Assembly: GCA_964464465.1 (NCBI GenBank)
Contig: CAYXGF010000001.1
Location: forward strand, 34,025 to 98,024
From: UBA940 sp964464465
GTDB lineage: Bacteria; Bacteroidota; Bacteroidia; Bacteroidales; Rikenellaceae
Length of the DNA stretch: 64,000 nt
Reading direction: 5' to 3'
Of the stretch, positions 61,118 to 64,000 are shown piece after piece. The notes under the pieces are model-generated. The model was not told the DNA's origin and did not search any database. It saw only the letters and a program-made list of their open reading frames with translations. How positions within the stretch are numbered: the stretch's first letter is position 1; every line of letters begins with the position of its first letter. The position numbers were made by a program, and so were the translations under genes.

Positions 61118-63016
61118 ATGGATAAAAAATCTATTACCGGCCTCGTACTCATAGGCCTGATTCTGTTCGGGTTCTCATGGTACAACGGCAAACAGCAGCA
61201 AAAATTCCAACGCCAGCAGTTCGTCCGCGATTCGACAGAAGCAGCGCACGCACGGCAAATCGCCCTCCAACGCGCGGACACGACGCTCAATCCTGCATCT
61301 TTCGATTCTGCCGCCTCGGAGGAGCAGCGGCTCAAAGCACAGGCCGAAAGCATCGGTGACATGCTCGCCGCATCGCTCGAAGCCCCGGAACGCAGATTCA
61401 CGGTATCCAACTCCGTAATGCAGGTCGAGTTCAGCACACTGGGCGGATGCATAAGCGACGTGACGCTCAGCGACTACGAAAGATACTACGGCGGCCCATT
61501 AAGGATGTTCAAGCCCGGTTCGCAGAAACTGGACCTCAGCTTCTACATCAAACGCTCGTTCAACGACGCGCAGCTGCACACCGGTTCGTACAACTTCACG
61601 TGCGAGGCGCCGGACAGCGAGTGGAGCGACCAGGAGACAAGCAAAAACGTGTCGATGCGTCTGTACATGGACTCGACGGCATATGTCGAATACCTGTACA
61701 CAATCTACCGTGACAGCTACATGATGGATTTCGACGTCCGTTTCGTAGGCATGGCCTCGATGCTCTCGAACCAGTCCGATTTCGAAATGGATTGGAGCAG
61801 CATCGGACAGCAGAACGAAAAGGGATTCGACAACGAGAACAACTACTCCACCATATCGTACAAATTTCCCGACACGAAGAGTATCGAGAGTCTGAGCATG
61901 GCCAAGGCCGGACAATCCAAACAGGAGGATGTCCGTGCGAAGGTGCAGTGGGTGGCATTCAAACAGCAGTATTTCTCGTCGGTAATGATTGCGGACGGCT
62001 GCTTCCAGGACGCCATGATGCAGTACGACACTTACCGCCCGGGCCAGGGTGACATCAAGAAATACTCGGCCAAGCTCTCCGTTCCGTTCCAGGATGCCGG
62101 AACAGCGTACAGGTTCAAGTTCTATTACGGTCCAAACAAATACTCGGTTCTCAAAAAATTCGGCCTGAGTCTGGAACGCCTCATTCCGCTCGGAGGCAGC
62201 CTCGTGGGATGGGTGAACAGGTGGTTCGTGATTCCGATGTTCGATTTCCTGAACAGGTACATCGCCTCCTTCGGCTGGATTATACTGATAATGACGATAG
62301 TGATAAAACTCGTGATATCGCCGCTCACGTACAAGTCATACCTGTCGTCGGCAAGAATGCGCGTCATAAAACCGGAAATGGACGAAATCAATGCGAAATA
62401 CCCGAAACAGGAGGACGCAATGAAGAAACAGCAGGCAATAATGGAACTCTACAAACGGGCCGGAATCAACCCGATGAGCGGATGTATCCCGATGCTCATA
62501 CAGTTCCCCATACTTATCGCCATGTTCCGCTTCTTCCCCGCCTCGATAGAGCTGCGCGGCGAAAAACTGCTCTGGGCCGACGATTTGTCGAGCTACGACT
62601 CGATTCTGAACCTCCCGTTCTCGATTCCGTGGTACGGCGACCATGTGAGCGGATTCGCACTGCTCATGGCTGCGGCGATGTTCGGATACTCGTGGATAAA
62701 CTTCAAACAGAACGCTTCCTCACAACCGCAGATGGCCGGCATGAAGTTCATGATGCTGTACATGATGCCTATAATGATGCTGCTGTGGTTCAACAACTAC
62801 GCCAGCGGTCTGTGCTACTACTACTTCCTCTCCAATATCATCACCATAGCGCAGATGTCGGCGATAAGATATTTCGTCGACGACGAGAAACTGCACCGCC
62901 AGATGATGGAGAATGCTAAAAAACCGCGCAAGAAAAGCAAATTCCAGCAACGGTACGAGCAGGCTATGAAGCAGCAGCAGGAGATGCTCCGCCAGCAGCA
63001 GAAAGCCCGCAGATAA
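61118..63016 (+). CDS. yidC: Membrane protein insertase YidC
   Basis: Inserts and folds inner-membrane proteins; 632 aa. N-terminal membrane anchor (residues ~6-20, GLVLIGLILFGFSWYNG), large periplasmic beta-domain (~60-370), then the conserved five-segment core from about 370 (SFGWIILIMTIVIKLVISPL; the hydrophilic-groove Arg expected near the first core helix, MSGCIPMLIQFPILIAMF). Ends in a basic Lys/Arg/Gln-rich tail, as often seen where YidC binds ribosomes. Start 61118 chosen for the anchor. Strong terminator follows. Confidence 0.96.
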   Translation: MDKKSITGLVLIGLILFGFSWYNGKQQQKFQRQQFVRDSTEAAHARQIALQRADTTLNPASFDSAASEEQRLKAQAESIGDMLAASLEAPERRFTVSNSVMQVEFSTLGGCISDVTLSDYERYYGGPLRMFKPGSQKLDLSFYIKRSFNDAQLHTGSYNFTCEAPDSEWSDQETSKNVSMRLYMDSTAYVEYLYTIYRDSYMMDFDVRFVGMASMLSNQSDFEMDWSSIGQQNEKGFDNENNYSTISYKFPDTKSIESLSMAKAGQSKQEDVRAKVQWVAFKQQYFSSVMIADGCFQDAMMQYDTYRPGQGDIKKYSAKLSVPFQDAGTAYRFKFYYGPNKYSVLKKFGLSLERLIPLGGSLVGWVNRWFVIPMFDFLNRYIASFGWIILIMTIVIKLVISPLTYKSYLSSARMRVIKPEMDEINAKYPKQEDAMKKQQAIMELYKRAGINPMSGCIPMLIQFPILIAMFRFFPASIELRGEKLLWADDLSSYDSILNLPFSIPWYGDHVSGFALLMAAAMFGYSWINFKQNASSQPQMAGMKFMMLYMMPIMMLLWFNNYASGLCYYYFLSNIITIAQMSAIRYFVDDEKLHRQMMENAKKPRKKSKFQQRYEQAMKQQQEMLRQQQKARR

Positions 63017-63042
63017 AGCGCCGGACTACCGGACTGAACCGA

Positions 63043-63092
63043 ACGACAAACGGTACGGAAAAATGTTTCCGTACCGTTTGTCGTAAATCTTT
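63043..63092 (+). terminator. Terminator of yidC
   Basis: 19-bp perfect stem ACGACAAACGGTACGGAAA with 4-nt loop, then AAATCTTTT. Confidence 0.85.
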
Positions 63093-63125
63093 TCCCCGAA
63101 GACAAAAGGCATCATGCCGTTTTTA

Positions 63126-63157
63126 TTTGTCATTGAGGACCTCATGCACTATCTTTG
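63126..63157 (+). promoter_or_regulatory. Predicted promoter of thioredoxin-like lipoprotein gene
   Basis: TTTG (63126-63129), 20-nt spacer, TATCTTTG (63150-63157): perfect match. Start near 63164. Confidence 0.8.
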
Positions 63158-63191
63158 CAGGGAGACAATGACAAACAATCGCTTTTCCGCC

Positions 63192-64000
63192 ATGAGAAAG
63201 ATTTCAATCGTCTGCCTGTCCGCCCTGCTGTCGGTCTGCTGCACCGGCAGGCAGAACAAAACAGCAGAAAACGACCTCCACCCTGAGCAGAACATACAGG
63301 AACAGGCCTCCTCGCCGCGGCCGTTTGCCGTGCCCAAGGCGCCGAAAATGCTCGGAAACGGCCCCGAAGCAGCGGTGTTCTATGCCGAGCACTTCTGGGA
63401 CGAGTTCGACTTCTCGGACACGCTCTACGTAAACTCCGAACAGGTTACGGAGACCGCGATGGCAGAATACATAAATATCCTTTCGGGCGTAGAGTATCCG
63501 ACAGCCGCCCGCTCCATTGCCCGGATGCTGGAAAAAGCCCAAGTGAGCAAACCGATGTACGACTATCTCTGCGGACTCTACGAGAAGTATCTCCACGACC
63601 CCAACTCTCCGCTGATGAACGAGGAGTATTTCATAACGGTCCTCGAATCGCAGACCGGCAGTCCGATTCTCGAAGACTACGAGAAGATACGTCCGCGCGA
63701 ACTTCTGAAAATGGCGCTCAAAAACCGCGTCGGAACCCAGGCCGCAGATTTCACCTATACGCTGGCTTCCGGAGCACAGGGCACCCTCTACTCCATAAAG
63801 GCCCCGATGACGCTGATTTTCATCAACAATCCCGGATGTCCCGCATGCAAGGAGGTGAGAGAGAACATCTCCGCATCGCAGTATCTCAGCTCGCTGATTG
63901 ACAACGGCACCATAAAGGTGCTGGCCATATATCCCGACGAGGACCTATTTGCATATCCATATTTTCCATTATCTTTTATTAAGAATAAAGTATTAGAAGT
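63192..64000 (+). pseudogene. DUF5106/thioredoxin-like lipoprotein gene, probably interrupted
   Basis: The reading frame is open from 63192 to the window end (269 codons). It encodes a lipoprotein signal (MRKISIVCLSALLSV-Cys-Cys), a helical domain of the DUF5106 type (FYAEHFWDEFDFSD; YLCGLYEKYLHDPNSPLMNE) and the start of a thioredoxin fold with CxxC as GCPACKEV (near residue 220). After YPDEDL (codon ~251) the family usually continues with a Trp-containing segment, but here the next ~18 codons are AT-rich and unlike the family. The gene seems broken by an insertion near 63946. An in-frame ATG at 63168 is too close to the predicted transcription start. Confidence 0.6.
63946..64000. mobile_element. 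Probable left edge of an inserted element
   Basis: From about 63946 the base composition falls to roughly one-fifth GC, against more than half in the preceding coding DNA, with a sharp boundary inside the thioredoxin-fold codons. Only 55 bases are visible, so the kind of element cannot be named. Confidence 0.45.

Noticed and set aside
1..64000. tRNA, rRNA or replication origin
   Set aside because: I looked in the intergenic stretches for TTCGA-type T-loops and rRNA-like sequence and found none that fold convincingly.

Overview
The window looks like a chromosome segment of a Bacteroidota (order Bacteroidales) bacterium, and I would guess an Alistipes or other Rikenellaceae-like gut anaerobe. 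Grounds for this: moderately high GC coding DNA; almost every promoter I can read has the Bacteroidetes form (-33 TTTG-like, about 20 nt, -7 TAnnTTTG, most often TATCTTTG); lipoproteins are abundant; and there are a BtuG/BtuB cobamide locus, DUF4988 collagen-like lipoproteins, GH127 and GH10 glycosidases and a MurA with Asp in place of the active-site Cys. The genus is inference.

Layout. 1-1.3 kb: 3' part of a GH127 arabinofuranosidase. 1.6-4.5 kb: rplM-rpsI-rpsB-tsf (minus). 4.6-8 kb: a small lipoprotein and valS (minus). 8-14.7 kb: lon, der, sppA and a small membrane-anchored protein (plus); both flanks of lon carry tandem arrays of one promoter-bearing repeat family. 15-19.7 kb: acpP-fabF-rnc-radC-murA (minus). 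19.9-21.8 kb: purN, then a convergent ECF sigma/anti-sigma pair. 22-27.2 kb: a redox cluster (membrane polyferredoxin, Tat-type aldo-keto reductase/ferredoxin lipoprotein, DUF1893, DUF362, ECF-type S-component-like protein). 27.4-33.8 kb: pepE, yraN-like gene, waaA, a double SGNH hydrolase, proC, sdaA (plus). 34.3-44 kb: a five-gene cobalamin-riboswitch operon (collagen-like lipoprotein, fimbrillin/DUF4465-like lipoprotein, BtuG, PKD lipoprotein, BtuB; minus). 44-52 kb: SDR, GH10 xylanase, small lipoprotein, HAD-rdgB, and a 1010-aa collagen-like lipoprotein. 52-56 kb: nitroreductase, MBL-fold hydrolase, a candidate small RNA, pta-ackA. 56.6-63 kb: PhoB-like regulator, DUF349 protein, pyrG, yidC. 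From 63.2 kb: a thioredoxin-like lipoprotein gene whose reading frame runs into abruptly AT-rich, unrelated DNA near 63946, probably the edge of an inserted element.

The most notable system is the B12 locus. One riboswitch controls a TonB receptor, a beta-propeller binding lipoprotein and three further surface lipoproteins. Two of those three share an undescribed-looking C-terminal domain with a calcium-type loop. Other non-coding signals are a family of 135-370 bp intergenic elements with terminal inverted repeats (four copies, MITE-like), tandem repeats that carry complete promoters, and an independent promoter-plus-terminator unit that predicts a ~110 nt small RNA. I saw no tRNA, rRNA, CRISPR array or replication origin.
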